A stretch of DNA of 22,845 nt, taken from assembly GCA_964424345.1 (NCBI GenBank), contig CAYRIK010000031.1, positions 1 to 22,845 of the forward strand, in the 5' to 3' direction. Shown one piece after another: positions 7,069 to 14,924 of the stretch; within the stretch, counting starts at the first letter, position 1, and the number at the start of each line of letters is the position of its first letter. The notes beneath the pieces were generated by a model. That model worked only from the letters and a program-made list of their open reading frames with translations. It searched no databases and was not told the origin of the DNA. The DNA comes from RGIG6307 sp964424345 (GTDB taxonomy: Bacteria; Bacillota; Clostridia; Lachnospirales; Lachnospiraceae). The translations under genes and the position numbers were made by a program.

Positions 7069-8445
7069 TTAATTTTCTAAATACGCTCTGTGCTTTGCAA
7101 TAACCTGCTGCATCATTTCTGGTCCTGGTGCTCCGATTGTAAGACGTTTGTTTACACAAGTTTCCAGACTTACTGCATCATAAATATCTGCTTCAAATTT
7201 ATCGCTGATTGCCTGTAATTCTTCTAAGGATAATGCATCAATACAAGTATTCTTTTCGATGCAATATAATACAAGACGACCAATGATGCCATGTGCATCA
7301 CGGAATGGTACACCTTTCATAACAAGGTAGTCTGCTGCATCTGTTGCATTTGTAAATCCATTCATAGCACTCTTTGCCATAACTTCTTTACGGAATTTCA
7401 TTGTATCTAACATACCTGTAAATAAAACAAGGCAATGCTCTACTGTATCAATTGCATCAAATGTCATTTCTTTATCTTCCTGCATATCTTTATTGTATGC
7501 CAAAGGAAGACCTTTCATAGTTGTGAGCATACTCATCAATGCACCATATACACGTCCTGTTTTTCCTCGAACAAGTTCTGCAATGTCTGGATTTTTCTTC
7601 TGAGGCATAATGCTGGAACCTGTAGAATATGCATCATCAATTTCTACAAACTGATATTCGTTGGAGTTCCAAATAATGATTTCTTCTGAAAATCTGCTTA
7701 AATGCATCATGATAGTAGATAATGCACTTAAATATTCAATTACATAATCACGATCTGATACAGAATCAATACTGTTTAATGTAGGACCGTAAAAGCCTAA
7801 CAATTCTGCTGTATATTCTCTGTCTAATGGATATGTAGTACCTGCAAGTGCACCTGCTCCAAGCGGACAATAATTCATACGCTCATAAATATCCTGCATA
7901 CGGCTTCTATCACGCTTAAACATTTCAAAATAAGCACCGTAATGATGTGCCAATGTAATAGGCTGTGCCTTTTGTAAATGTGTAAAACCAGGCATATATG
8001 TATCTAAATTTTCTTCCATTGTCTTTAAAATGACTTCTAATAACTGCTTTAATAACGCATCTGTCTCTTTTACATGCTTACGCACATACATACGCATATC
8101 TAAAGCAACCTGATCATTACGGCTTCTTCCTGTATGCAACTTTTTGCCTGCATCACCAATACGGTCAATCAAATTTGCTTCTACAAAGCTATGTACGTCT
8201 TCATATTTTGTTGTGATCGGTAATGTACCATCTAATGCATCTTTTAAAATAGATTCTAATCCTGCAAGAATCTGCTCTTTTTCTGTTTCGGAAATAATCT
8301 GCTGTTTGCAAAGCATTGTTGCATGTGCTTTACTTCCTGTAATATCTTCTTCTAATAACTTCTGGTCAAATAAGATAGAGGCATTAAAATCATATACTAA
8401 TTGATCGGTTTCTTTTGTAAATCTGCCACCCCATAACTGTGCCAT
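7069..8445 (-). CDS. argH: Argininosuccinate lyase
   Basis: Last step of arginine biosynthesis: splits argininosuccinate into arginine and fumarate, as a cytoplasmic tetramer. The 458-aa protein opens with the typical MAQLWGGRF and has HTGRSRNDQVALDMRMY (104-120), GFTHLQKAQP with H156, and the fumarase/aspartase superfamily signature GSSIMPQKKNPD with catalytic S278. Length is normal for the family. The ATG at 8445 has GGAGG about eight bases upstream; a TTG two codons earlier is too close to that site. It is the first gene of an argH-asd unit and has its own promoter. No other arg gene is in the window. Confidence 0.96.
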   Translation of the reverse strand: MAQLWGGRFTKETDQLVYDFNASILFDQKLLEEDITGSKAHATMLCKQQIISETEKEQILAGLESILKDALDGTLPITTKYEDVHSFVEANLIDRIGDAGKKLHTGRSRNDQVALDMRMYVRKHVKETDALLKQLLEVILKTMEENLDTYMPGFTHLQKAQPITLAHHYGAYFEMFKRDRSRMQDIYERMNYCPLGAGALAGTTYPLDREYTAELLGFYGPTLNSIDSVSDRDYVIEYLSALSTIMMHLSRFSEEIIIWNSNEYQFVEIDDAYSTGSSIMPQKKNPDIAELVRGKTGRVYGALMSMLTTMKGLPLAYNKDMQEDKEMTFDAIDTVEHCLVLFTGMLDTMKFRKEVMAKSAMNGFTNATDAADYLVMKGVPFRDAHGIIGRLVLYCIEKNTCIDALSLEELQAISDKFEADIYDAVSLETCVNKRLTIGAPGPEMMQQVIAKHRAYLEN

Positions 8446-8481
8446 CGTCAATCCCTCCGAATTTTATCATCATTTCAAAAC

Positions 8482-8510
8482 ATATTAACACAACTTTTTT
8501 ATTATGTAAA
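8482..8510 (-). promoter_or_regulatory. Promoter of argH-asd
   Basis: On the minus strand, -35 TTTACA (8505-8510) and -10 TAATAT (8482-8487) are separated by exactly 17 bp. Transcription should start near 8475, leaving about 30 nt before argH. No ARG-box could be recognised with confidence. Confidence 0.65.
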
Positions 8511-8563
8511 GCAGGCTTTCAACTTGTAGAACTTTGCTATTTATTATATTCTGTTACATTACA

Positions 8564-8601
8564 GCTTGTTTATGAGGACTTTTATTTCCTCACAAACAAG
8601 C
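8564..8601 (-). terminator. Likely terminator hairpin after the ABC permease gene
   Basis: Arms at 8564-8578 and 8587-8601 form a 15-bp stem with an 8-nt loop. The single imperfection is a G-U pair on the minus strand but an A-C mismatch on the plus strand, which favours minus-strand use. It lies 38 bp after the permease stop and upstream of the argH promoter. A clean U-tract is lacking, so it may be a processing or 3'-stabilising hairpin instead. Confidence 0.55.
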
Positions 8602-8639
8602 AAATTTATAATTACTTTTTCATTTTCAAACTGCATGTA

Positions 8640-9437
8640 TTATTTTGTAACAATACCTCTCCTTAAATAAATGTGCTCTAAGGACTGTACAATTTTGTAT
8701 AAAGCCATCGCAAGGCAGCATAAAATGATAATGGAAGTAAGCACCATATCTAATTTAAAGACCTGCGTACCATAAATAATCAAATATCCAAGCCCTTTTC
8801 GTCCCGCAAAAAATTCTCCGATTACTACGCCTACCAGTGCAAGCCCGATATTGACTTTTAATACGCTGATAATATTAGAAACTGCTGCCGGAATGACCAC
8901 TTTTATGAGCATATCCATCCTGTTTCCACCAAGCGTACGAATAAGAAGCAATTTTTCAGCATCGGTTTCTCTAAATCCACTGTAAAGATTGATAATACTT
9001 CCGAACAATGCTACCGAAACACCTGCAACAATAATTGTTTTCGTACCTGTTCCAATCCATACAATAAACAAAGGTGCCAATGCTGATTTTGGCAAAGCAT
9101 TTAATATTACTAAAAACGGTTCTAATATTCTAGATAACGCCAAATAATACCAAAGCAATACTGCCACAATAAACGAGATTCCAAAAATCAAAAGAAAACT
9201 AATTATGATTTCTAATAAACTATATCCTAAATGAAGCAACAGTTCTTCTTTCCATAACATTCTAATAAAACATTTTCCTACAATACTTGGACTGCAAAAA
9301 AAGAAACTGTCAATCCAACCTGCCCTTGCAGATATTTCCCATAAAACCATCAAAAAAAGAAAAAGGCTCATCTGTGTCCATGCAATCATTCGATGAAACA
9401 TTTTATGCTGTCGTATAAAGCGTTCCTGTCTGGTCAT
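8640..9437 (-). CDS. ABC transporter permease, SsuC/TauC family (NitT/TauT type)
   Basis: Membrane permease of 265 aa with about six hydrophobic segments. The cytoplasmic EAA-type loop (EKLLLIRTLGGNRMDMLIKVVIPAAVSNIISVLK) contacts the ATPase. The pattern LNALPKSALAPLFIVWIGTGTKT is characteristic of the nitrate/sulfonate/taurine permease family, whose members also move thiamine precursors and other small molecules. The substrate cannot be read from this sequence. The ATG at 9437 follows GGAGG, and the CDS overlaps the ATPase gene by 35 bp, so the two are translationally coupled. No substrate-binding protein gene is adjacent, which is unusual for this type. Confidence 0.88.
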   Translation of the reverse strand: MTRQERFIRQHKMFHRMIAWTQMSLFLFLMVLWEISARAGWIDSFFFCSPSIVGKCFIRMLWKEELLLHLGYSLLEIIISFLLIFGISFIVAVLLWYYLALSRILEPFLVILNALPKSALAPLFIVWIGTGTKTIIVAGVSVALFGSIINLYSGFRETDAEKLLLIRTLGGNRMDMLIKVVIPAAVSNIISVLKVNIGLALVGVVIGEFFAGRKGLGYLIIYGTQVFKLDMVLTSIIILCCLAMALYKIVQSLEHIYLRRGIVTK

Positions 9438-10203
9438 AGTCTTGCTCCTCCTTTTCTTTCAAATCTTCCCATAACAAATTGAAATAATCGTTAAATTCTG
9501 GAGCATTTCTTGCAGAAAGAACATCTTTTCCGTTTTTGGTCAGATGAATTGGAATATCACGAATGACATGAGCCGGCCGTTTGCTTAATACTAAAATACG
9601 ATCACTTAAACTGATTGCCTCTTGCAAATCATGTGTAATCAAAAGGACTGTCTTTTTACTTTCTCGGATAATGCCTGCGATATCTTCCGAAACTTCAATC
9701 CTCGTTTGAAAATCAAGTGCACTAAAAGGCTCATCCAATAAAAAAAGACTTGGATTTAATACAAGCGTCCGTATTAACGCGGCTCTTTGTCTCATGCCAC
9801 CTGATAATTCATCTGGCTTTTTATTGCGATAATCCCATAAATTATATTCCTTTAACAAATATTCGGCATATTCTATTTTAGCTTTGGTTTTTTCCTGTTG
9901 AATTTCCAGACCGAGCATACAGTTTGACCAGATTGTTCTCCATGGAAAAAGATGATCATGCTGTAACATATATCCAATAGTCGGTCGTTTTGCATCTTGA
10001 AACCGAATACTTCCTTCTTCTGGTTCCAAAACACCTGAAATAAGAGATAATATAGTAGATTTACCACAACCACTAGGGCCTACGACTGCTACAAATTCTC
10101 CTTCCTTAATGTCAAAGGAAAGATGTTTGACAGCCTGCGTTTCCCCTTTGAGGTTGTGGTAAGCAAAAGATACGTCATTAAAAGAAAGACAAGACTTTTC
10201 CAT
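9403..10203 (-). CDS. ABC transporter ATP-binding protein, SsuB/TauB family
   Basis: ATPase subunit of 266 aa for the adjacent permease. Motifs in order: Walker A GPSGCGKST (K48), Q-loop Q81 (MLQHDHLFPWRT), signature LSGGM (133-137), Walker B LFLLDEPFSALD with E158, and H-loop H191 (LITHDLQEA). The segment DRILVLSKRPAHVIRDI is typical of the NitT/TauT ATPases. The ATG at 10203 has GGGAG eight bases upstream and a promoter about 30 bp beyond. The C-terminal tail (KEKEEQDYDQTGTLYTTA) overlaps the permease start. The substrate is unknown, and the matching binding protein must be encoded elsewhere if the importer is complete. Confidence 0.9.
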   Translation of the reverse strand: MEKSCLSFNDVSFAYHNLKGETQAVKHLSFDIKEGEFVAVVGPSGCGKSTILSLISGVLEPEEGSIRFQDAKRPTIGYMLQHDHLFPWRTIWSNCMLGLEIQQEKTKAKIEYAEYLLKEYNLWDYRNKKPDELSGGMRQRAALIRTLVLNPSLFLLDEPFSALDFQTRIEVSEDIAGIIRESKKTVLLITHDLQEAISLSDRILVLSKRPAHVIRDIPIHLTKNGKDVLSARNAPEFNDYFNLLWEDLKEKEEQDYDQTGTLYTTA

Positions 10204-10231
10204 GTGTTTTCTCCCATTTTTTCTTTACTTT

Positions 10232-10260
10232 AATATATTCATGAGAGAAAACAAAGGCAA
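10232..10260 (-). promoter_or_regulatory. Promoter of the SsuBC-like ABC genes
   Basis: On the minus strand, -35 TTGCCT (10255-10260) and -10 TATATT (10232-10237) are 17 bp apart, giving a start near 10225 and a leader of about 22 nt. The -35 lies immediately after the stop codon of the epimerase gene. No terminator separates the two, so the upstream transcript may also run through. Confidence 0.6.
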
Positions 10261-10264
10261 CTGA

Positions 10265-11146
10265 TTACTGGATTGTTACAGAGAAAGTAAGTTTCTGTGT
10301 TTTTCCAGCTTCTAATGTGCAAATATCAACTTTTTCTTCGATTTCTTTTCCAAGATATGCACAATCAGGTAATGTAGTCCATGGTTCTAAACAAATATAT
10401 TTAGAATCGTATGGTAAATATCTTGTCCAAATACCAAGTGTAGCAAATCCTTCAAAATCAAACTTTACGCTGTAGTCAGATTTTTTACTCTTTAAACTTA
10501 CACTATGTACTGGAATATTTCTGCATACGATTGCATCATCTTTAAATGTTTCCATAGAAAGAGGAAGGATGCCATCTGTTAAAGGAATCTTCTTGATATC
10601 CTTTGTAAATAAAATATTTTCATCTGTACAGCAAGCTTCTAAGCAATCAAGATCACCAAAATCAATGTAATAATCTTCCGTTGTTTCGCCTTCTGCAAGA
10701 CAAATATTATATCCATCATGACCACCAAGTTCATAATACATATCTTTATCATCGTGATTGATCAATGTATGCTCTTTCTTTAATGTGTTACCATCTAAAG
10801 AAAAACGAACCTGTAATTCAAAACAGAATGGATACATTTTTAATGTTTCTTCTGTTGCTTTTAAAACAAATGTAATCGCATCTTCTTTTTGTTCGATTAC
10901 TTCTAATTCGCTGTGTTTTGCAAAACCATGCATTGGAATCTGATAGATTTCACCATTATAAGAATACTCACCATCTTTTAATCTTGCGATAATTGGGAAT
11001 AACATAGGAGCATGCTCATCCCAAATTTCCTCTTTGGCATACCAAATATATTCTTTGTTATTTGCCTTGCAAATCAAAGACTGCATTTCTGCACCCTTAG
11101 AAGAAAAAGTTGCTTTTAAAAATTCATTTTCAATTGTATAAAACAT
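10265..11146 (-). CDS. Aldose 1-epimerase (galactose mutarotase) family protein, LacX-like
   Basis: Predicted cytoplasmic 293-aa beta-sandwich protein that interconverts alpha and beta anomers of hexoses or sugar phosphates. The N-terminal pattern FLKATFSSKGAEMQSLICKANNKEYIW and the segments APMLFPIIARLKDGEY, MHGFAKHSELEV and CLEPWTTLPDC are typical of the LacX-like branch. MHGFAKH carries a family-conserved active-site histidine, and the glutamate of LEPW is the probable catalytic base. The ATG at 11146 follows GAGGTG by seven bases; a GTG three codons earlier falls within that site and is rejected. It is divergent from the tRNA gene and followed directly by the ABC promoter. The sugar is unknown, since no sugar operon adjoins it. 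Confidence 0.85.
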   Translation of the reverse strand: MFYTIENEFLKATFSSKGAEMQSLICKANNKEYIWYAKEEIWDEHAPMLFPIIARLKDGEYSYNGEIYQIPMHGFAKHSELEVIEQKEDAITFVLKATEETLKMYPFCFELQVRFSLDGNTLKKEHTLINHDDKDMYYELGGHDGYNICLAEGETTEDYYIDFGDLDCLEACCTDENILFTKDIKKIPLTDGILPLSMETFKDDAIVCRNIPVHSVSLKSKKSDYSVKFDFEGFATLGIWTRYLPYDSKYICLEPWTTLPDCAYLGKEIEEKVDICTLEAGKTQKLTFSVTIQ

Positions 11147-11168
11147 TTTAATCACCTCAAAAAATTAC

Positions 11169-11196
11169 TTGATTTTTTTAAACTTTCATGTATAAT
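11169..11196 (+). promoter_or_regulatory. Promoter of tRNA-Thr
   Basis: -35 TTGATT (11169-11174) and a perfect -10 TATAAT (11191-11196), 16 bp apart. Transcription would begin three to five bases before the mature 5' end of the tRNA at 11207, a very short leader typical of single tRNA genes. Confidence 0.7.
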
Positions 11197-11206
11197 TGAC
11201 TTATAT

Positions 11207-11279
11207 GCTTCTGTGGCTCAGTTGGTAGAGCAATTGATTCGTAATCAATAGATCGAGGGTTCGAGTCCCTTCAGAAGCT
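11207..11279 (+). tRNA. tRNA-Thr, anticodon CGT
   Basis: The full cloverleaf can be drawn. Acceptor GCTTCTG pairs with CAGAAGC (11272-11278). D-stem GCTC/GAGC encloses AGTTGGTA. Anticodon stem ATTGA/TCAAT encloses TTCGTAA with anticodon CGT, reading ACG (Thr). T-arm GAGGG/CCCTT, with a G-U end pair, encloses TTCGAGT. The discriminator is T at 11279 and CCA is not encoded. It stands alone, with its own promoter and terminator. Confidence 0.95.
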
Positions 11280-11290
11280 TTTTGTTTTAG

Positions 11291-11317
11291 AGTCGTTTTC
11301 ACAGCGGCTTTTTTTTA
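11291..11317 (+). terminator. Rho-independent terminator of tRNA-Thr
   Basis: AGTCG (11291-11295) pairs with CGGCT (11305-11309), with one G-U pair, and the stem is followed at once by eight T residues (11309-11316). The stem is short, but position and T-run fit a tRNA terminator. Confidence 0.65.
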
Positions 11318-11324
11318 TTTATTC

Positions 11325-11356
11325 GGTATACTGAAAATCCTCATTTCCAGTATACC
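11325..11356. terminator. Second hairpin in the tRNA/mscS convergent gap, probably bidirectional
   Basis: GGTATACTG (11325-11333) and CAGTATACC (11348-11356) are perfect inverted copies. On the minus strand the stem can extend inward to 13 bp through a G-U pair. The plus-strand transcript is followed by TTATTTTTATTT. The minus-strand side follows the mscS stop at 11363 by six bases but has an A-rich tail. It probably separates the converging tRNA and mscS transcripts. Confidence 0.6.
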
Positions 11357-11362
11357 TTATTT

Positions 11363-12181
11363 TTATTTCTGAATCTGTACATCCAGTTTGTTATATGGAA
11401 TTTCAATATTGTTTGCATCGAGTGTAAATTTGATATTCTCTGTAATATAACTCTTTGCTGCCCAATAATCAGAGGATTTTACCCAGAAACGTACATTCAG
11501 ATTTACGCTGCTTGCACCCAATTCTGATACAAACACATCGTAAACTTCTTCTTTTAATGTATACTCACTCTGTTCTAACAACTGAAGCAAACAGGTCTTT
11601 GCAAGTCTAAGGTCTGATTCATAGGAAATACCAACTGTAATATCAATACGTCGCTTATCCATTGCAGAAACATTTGTAATCGTACTGCTGCTAAGTGTAC
11701 CATTTGGTACTACAACTACGCGATTATCACCAGTCACTAATGTTGTGTGAAACATCTGGATTTCTATTACTTTTCCTTCTACGCCCGCAGCTATAATATA
11801 ATCACCTACACCAAATGGCTTTAAGAGTAAAATAAGAACACTGCCTGCCAAATTAGATAAAGACCCCTGCAATGCAAGACCGATTGTAACACCTGCAGAT
11901 GCAATCACTGCTGTAATACTTGCAACATTGACACTAAACATATTTAAGATAAAGAAAATCAATAATGCATACAGGCCAAATTTTGTACAATTATCCAAAA
12001 ATGTAATAATGCCTAAATCTGCATGACCTTTTTCTAACGTATTCTTTAAGATTTTTCTTACAAACTTAATCAATCTTGCACCAACATACCATATCACTAA
12101 AATAGCAATGATTTTTAATGCAAATGGTATAAGCACACCCATTATAAATGTTTCTAAACCTTCTGTTAATTCACTACTCAT
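11363..12181 (-). CDS. mscS: Small-conductance mechanosensitive channel, MscS family
   Basis: Membrane channel of 272 aa that opens under membrane tension to release solutes during osmotic downshock. Three membrane segments fall at about 14-34, 66-86 and 88-121. The third has the Ala/Gly-rich pore-helix pattern ASAGVTIGLALQGSLSNLAGSVLILLLKPFGVGDYI. A cytoplasmic beta domain (VVVVPNGTLSSSTITN) and an alpha/beta C-terminus follow. The length is close to the 286 aa of E. coli MscS. The ATG overlaps the glgB stop as ATGA and has only a weak upstream site, so expression probably depends on coupling to glgB translation. It converges on the tRNA gene. Confidence 0.93.
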   Translation of the reverse strand: MSSELTEGLETFIMGVLIPFALKIIAILVIWYVGARLIKFVRKILKNTLEKGHADLGIITFLDNCTKFGLYALLIFFILNMFSVNVASITAVIASAGVTIGLALQGSLSNLAGSVLILLLKPFGVGDYIIAAGVEGKVIEIQMFHTTLVTGDNRVVVVPNGTLSSSTITNVSAMDKRRIDITVGISYESDLRLAKTCLLQLLEQSEYTLKEEVYDVFVSELGASSVNLNVRFWVKSSDYWAAKSYITENIKFTLDANNIEIPYNKLDVQIQK

Positions 12182-14448
12182 CTTGCTTTTTTCTTAGGAA
12201 CAGCCTTCTTTGTATAAGTTCCTAATGTGACCTCCTCCGCTTCTTCTTCCTTGTCCACTGTAGGAATATATTCAAAAATTGCTACAGACTGTGGTGCAAT
12301 CTTGAAATTAATACTATATGGCTGACCATCCCATTTTATAGATTTTGCGGTTTTCACACGTGGATTTACTATACCTGTTCCGCCATATTTTTTCGCATCG
12401 GTGTTGATCACTTCTTTATATTTGCCTGCCCATGGCACACCAGCAGTCAACTCTTTAGATATACCGCTGAAATTTGCCACAACAAAACATGCCTTTTTAC
12501 TGTCTTTTCCCTTGCGTATAAATGTTACATAGCAATCTTTCCATGCAACACAATTCATCCATTCAAAACCACCTGGTTCATTATCCAGCTCGTATAAGGC
12601 CTCTGAACGACGATACAGCTTATTTAAGTCTGTTACAAGTGCATGTACCCCTTTATGCTTTGGATACTGTAAAAGATCCATACGAACCGTTCTCTGTTCG
12701 CTAAATTCATCATACTCTCCAATATCCTGTCCCATAAACAACAGCTTCTTTCCAGGATGTGTCATCATATACGCATAAGTAGCTCTAAGCGCTGCAAATT
12801 TGCTTTCTTCATTGCCAGGCATCTTTCCAATCATCGTGCCTTTGCCATGAACTGCTTCATCGTGACTGTATGCTAACATAAACTTCTCACTGTATGCATA
12901 GACCATACTAAAAGTCAATGTATCATGCATACCAGATCTAAAATATGGATCATTATGAATATAATGAATAAAATCATTCATAAATCCCATATTCCATTTG
13001 AAATCAAATCCTAAGCCACCTTCTTCTAAACTTCCCGTAATCATCGGCCATGCTGTAGATTCTTCTGCAATTGTCAGAACATGTGGATTTCTCTTATGCA
13101 CAATAGAATTGGTATGCTTTAAAAACTCAATTGCTTCTAAATGTTCCCTTCCACCATACATATTCGGCAGCCAATTTCCATCTTCTCTTCCATAGTCCAA
13201 ATAAAGCATACTTGCTACCGCATCTACACGAAGACCATCCGCATGATACTTTTCTACCCAGTACAATGCGTTTGCAATCAGATAGTTGCTTACCTGATGA
13301 CGTCCATAATCAAAAATGAGCGTTCCCCAATGAGGATGTGATTTTCTGCGTTCATCTGCCGGTTCATACAAACAAGTACCATCAAAATTAGAAAGTCCGT
13401 AAGTATCTCTTGGAAAATGTGCTGGAACCCAATCTAATATAACACCAATACCCGCAGCATGCATTTTATCTATAAATGCTGCAAAATCTTCCGGTGTTCC
13501 ATATCTGGACGTTGGCGCATAATACCCAATCACCTGATATCCCCAGCTTGCATCTAATGGATGCTCCATAACTGGCATCAGTTCTACATGTGTATATCCT
13601 GTTTTTGTCACATAATCAATCAATTTATCTGCCAGTTCTCTGTAATTCAAATATGCATTATCCTCAGAACGAGTAAAAGAACCAAGGTATACTTCATATA
13701 CACTGATTGGACTATCTGCATTCTGTACATGTGCTCTGTTTTGAATCCATTTTTCATCTGTCCATGTAAAATGTTCTATATCCGCCACAACAGAGGCATT
13801 ATCTGGTCGAAGTTCTGAAGAGAAAGCAACTGGATCTGCCTTTAAATAGGTCAAATCACTCTGTGTCTTAATCTCATACTTGTAAATGTCTCCAACATCA
13901 ACACCTGGGATAAACAATTCAAAAATACCATTTTTGCAGTTCATTTGATGTCGTCTTCCATCCCAGAAATTAAATGCACCAACTACACTCACTCGCTTTG
14001 CATTTGGTGCCCATACTGCAAATCTTGTACCACGAATGCCGTCTACCTGCATCGGATGTGCTCCAAGAACTTGATACAACTCGTAATGAATACCCTCTTC
14101 AAAACGTCTGCAATCCTGTTCTGTAATCTGTGATGCAAATTGGTATGCATCGTAAACCGTTACAGGTTCTTTCTGCTCGTATCCGACCGTATAAAAATAA
14201 ATGCCTTTGTAAGAACGTCCAAGTTCACATACAAACCAGCCATCTTTTTCACTGACACAAGACATTTCCAATGGCGCTTTTCCTTGGAATGTTACTGTAA
14301 CTTTTTGGGCATCTGGGAAATATGCCTGAAGTAAATCTTTTCCATTTACAACATGTCTTCCCAATATTCTGGACGGTTGTGAAGAACGTGACTGTACGAT
14401 TTCTTCTATATCGTGCCAACTGATTAAATCCGTAATCTTCTTAAACAC
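12178..14448 (-). CDS. glgB: 1,4-alpha-glucan branching enzyme (GH13)
   Basis: Makes alpha-1,6 branches in glycogen by moving a cut alpha-1,4 glucan segment. The 756-aa protein has an N-terminal beta module (about 1-110), a CBM48 module (about 117-225, including YQVLGAHPM and TRFAVWAPNAKRVSVVGAFNFWDG), the GH13 barrel and a C-terminal beta domain. Catalytic residues line up with E. coli GlgB: D409 (DGLRVDAV), E462 (TIAEEST) and D530 (YSHDEAVHGK). DWVPAHFPRD is also present. The start is a GTG at 14448 with GGAGG seven bases upstream; a GTG five codons earlier overlaps that site. No other glycogen gene is in the window. The C-terminus is Lys-rich (TKKAVPKKKAR). It is co-transcribed with mscS. 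Confidence 0.96.
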   Translation of the reverse strand: MFKKITDLISWHDIEEIVQSRSSQPSRILGRHVVNGKDLLQAYFPDAQKVTVTFQGKAPLEMSCVSEKDGWFVCELGRSYKGIYFYTVGYEQKEPVTVYDAYQFASQITEQDCRRFEEGIHYELYQVLGAHPMQVDGIRGTRFAVWAPNAKRVSVVGAFNFWDGRRHQMNCKNGIFELFIPGVDVGDIYKYEIKTQSDLTYLKADPVAFSSELRPDNASVVADIEHFTWTDEKWIQNRAHVQNADSPISVYEVYLGSFTRSEDNAYLNYRELADKLIDYVTKTGYTHVELMPVMEHPLDASWGYQVIGYYAPTSRYGTPEDFAAFIDKMHAAGIGVILDWVPAHFPRDTYGLSNFDGTCLYEPADERRKSHPHWGTLIFDYGRHQVSNYLIANALYWVEKYHADGLRVDAVASMLYLDYGREDGNWLPNMYGGREHLEAIEFLKHTNSIVHKRNPHVLTIAEESTAWPMITGSLEEGGLGFDFKWNMGFMNDFIHYIHNDPYFRSGMHDTLTFSMVYAYSEKFMLAYSHDEAVHGKGTMIGKMPGNEESKFAALRATYAYMMTHPGKKLLFMGQDIGEYDEFSEQRTVRMDLLQYPKHKGVHALVTDLNKLYRRSEALYELDNEPGGFEWMNCVAWKDCYVTFIRKGKDSKKACFVVANFSGISKELTAGVPWAGKYKEVINTDAKKYGGTGIVNPRVKTAKSIKWDGQPYSINFKIAPQSVAIFEYIPTVDKEEEAEEVTLGTYTKKAVPKKKAR

Positions 14449-14492
14449 ACCAACACCTCCCACTTTTATTTCCGAAAAATATTCTTATTATT

Positions 14493-14521
14493 ATTTTAGC
14501 AAAAACAACTAGCCAATACAA
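14493..14521 (-). promoter_or_regulatory. Promoter of glgB-mscS
   Basis: On the minus strand, -35 TTGTAT (14516-14521) and -10 TAAAAT (14493-14498) are 17 bp apart, with an extended -10 TGC just before the -10. Its -35 abuts the predicted -35 of the plus-strand promoter at 14510-14538, so the two are back to back. Confidence 0.6.
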
Positions 14522-14538
14522 GGTAAAAGTGATAAAAT
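14510..14538 (+). promoter_or_regulatory. Promoter of the small 92-aa gene
   Basis: A -10 TAAAAT (14533-14538) has an extended TGA before it and a weak -35 TAGCCA (14510-14515) at 17-bp spacing. The leader would be about 45 nt. Confidence 0.45.
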
Positions 14539-14590
14539 ACCAATAGATTTTCTTTAATTGAATAAAAAAATTGTCGCGGGAGGATTAATT

Positions 14591-14869
14591 ATGACAGCAA
14601 AAGATATAGAGATTTTAGAGCGTATTAACAAATATGCAGAAGAAACATTAGGGGATATCGACCCTCAAAAAACACAGGTTTCTGTACAATTAAGTGCACT
14701 TATGCCAAAGCTTCAGGAAATTGCAGATGAACTTGGAATTTCTTTGGAAGACATGTTTATCAAATACATGGATTTACAGAGCGAAGCTAGTTTAGTAAAT
14801 GAAATGAAATTACGTGAAACATTTGCAGACTTAGCAAATGATGATGAAAATCCAATGTTGTTCCGTTAA
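14591..14869 (+). CDS. Small acidic protein of unknown function (92 aa)
   Basis: I do not recognise a family. The 92-aa product is acidic, has no signal peptide, membrane segment or cysteine, and looks mostly helical (MTAKDIEILERINKYAEETLGD, then SVQLSALMPKLQEIADELGISLEDMFIKYMD). It ends in NDDENPMLFR. The ATG at 14591 has GGGAGG seven bases upstream, a strong site; a TTG at 14558 in the same frame has none. The gene is divergent from glgB and followed by a strong terminator, so it is a single-gene unit. The clean signals at both ends make it convincing as a gene despite its size. The middle (KLQEIADELGISLEDMF) resembles a short helix-turn-helix-like stretch, but this is too weak for a DNA-binding claim. 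Confidence 0.85.
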   Translation: MTAKDIEILERINKYAEETLGDIDPQKTQVSVQLSALMPKLQEIADELGISLEDMFIKYMDLQSEASLVNEMKLRETFADLANDDENPMLFR

Positions 14870-14887
14870 TACTTTGGATGAAAAGAC

Positions 14888-14924
14888 AAAAGACGAAAAG
14901 CACGAGTGCAGCTTTTCGTCTTTT
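14888..14924 (+). terminator. Strong Rho-independent terminator of the 92-aa gene
   Basis: AAAAGACGAAAAGC (14888-14901) and GCTTTTCGTCTTTT (14911-14924) form a perfect 14-bp stem with a 9-nt loop, 18 bp after the stop codon. The T-rich end of the stem runs on into TATTATTTGTT. Confidence 0.85.

Noticed and set aside
8439..8666. 75-aa open frame antisense to the argH 5' region
   Set aside because: No ribosome binding site; it covers the argH promoter and a hairpin, and its composition is not protein-like.
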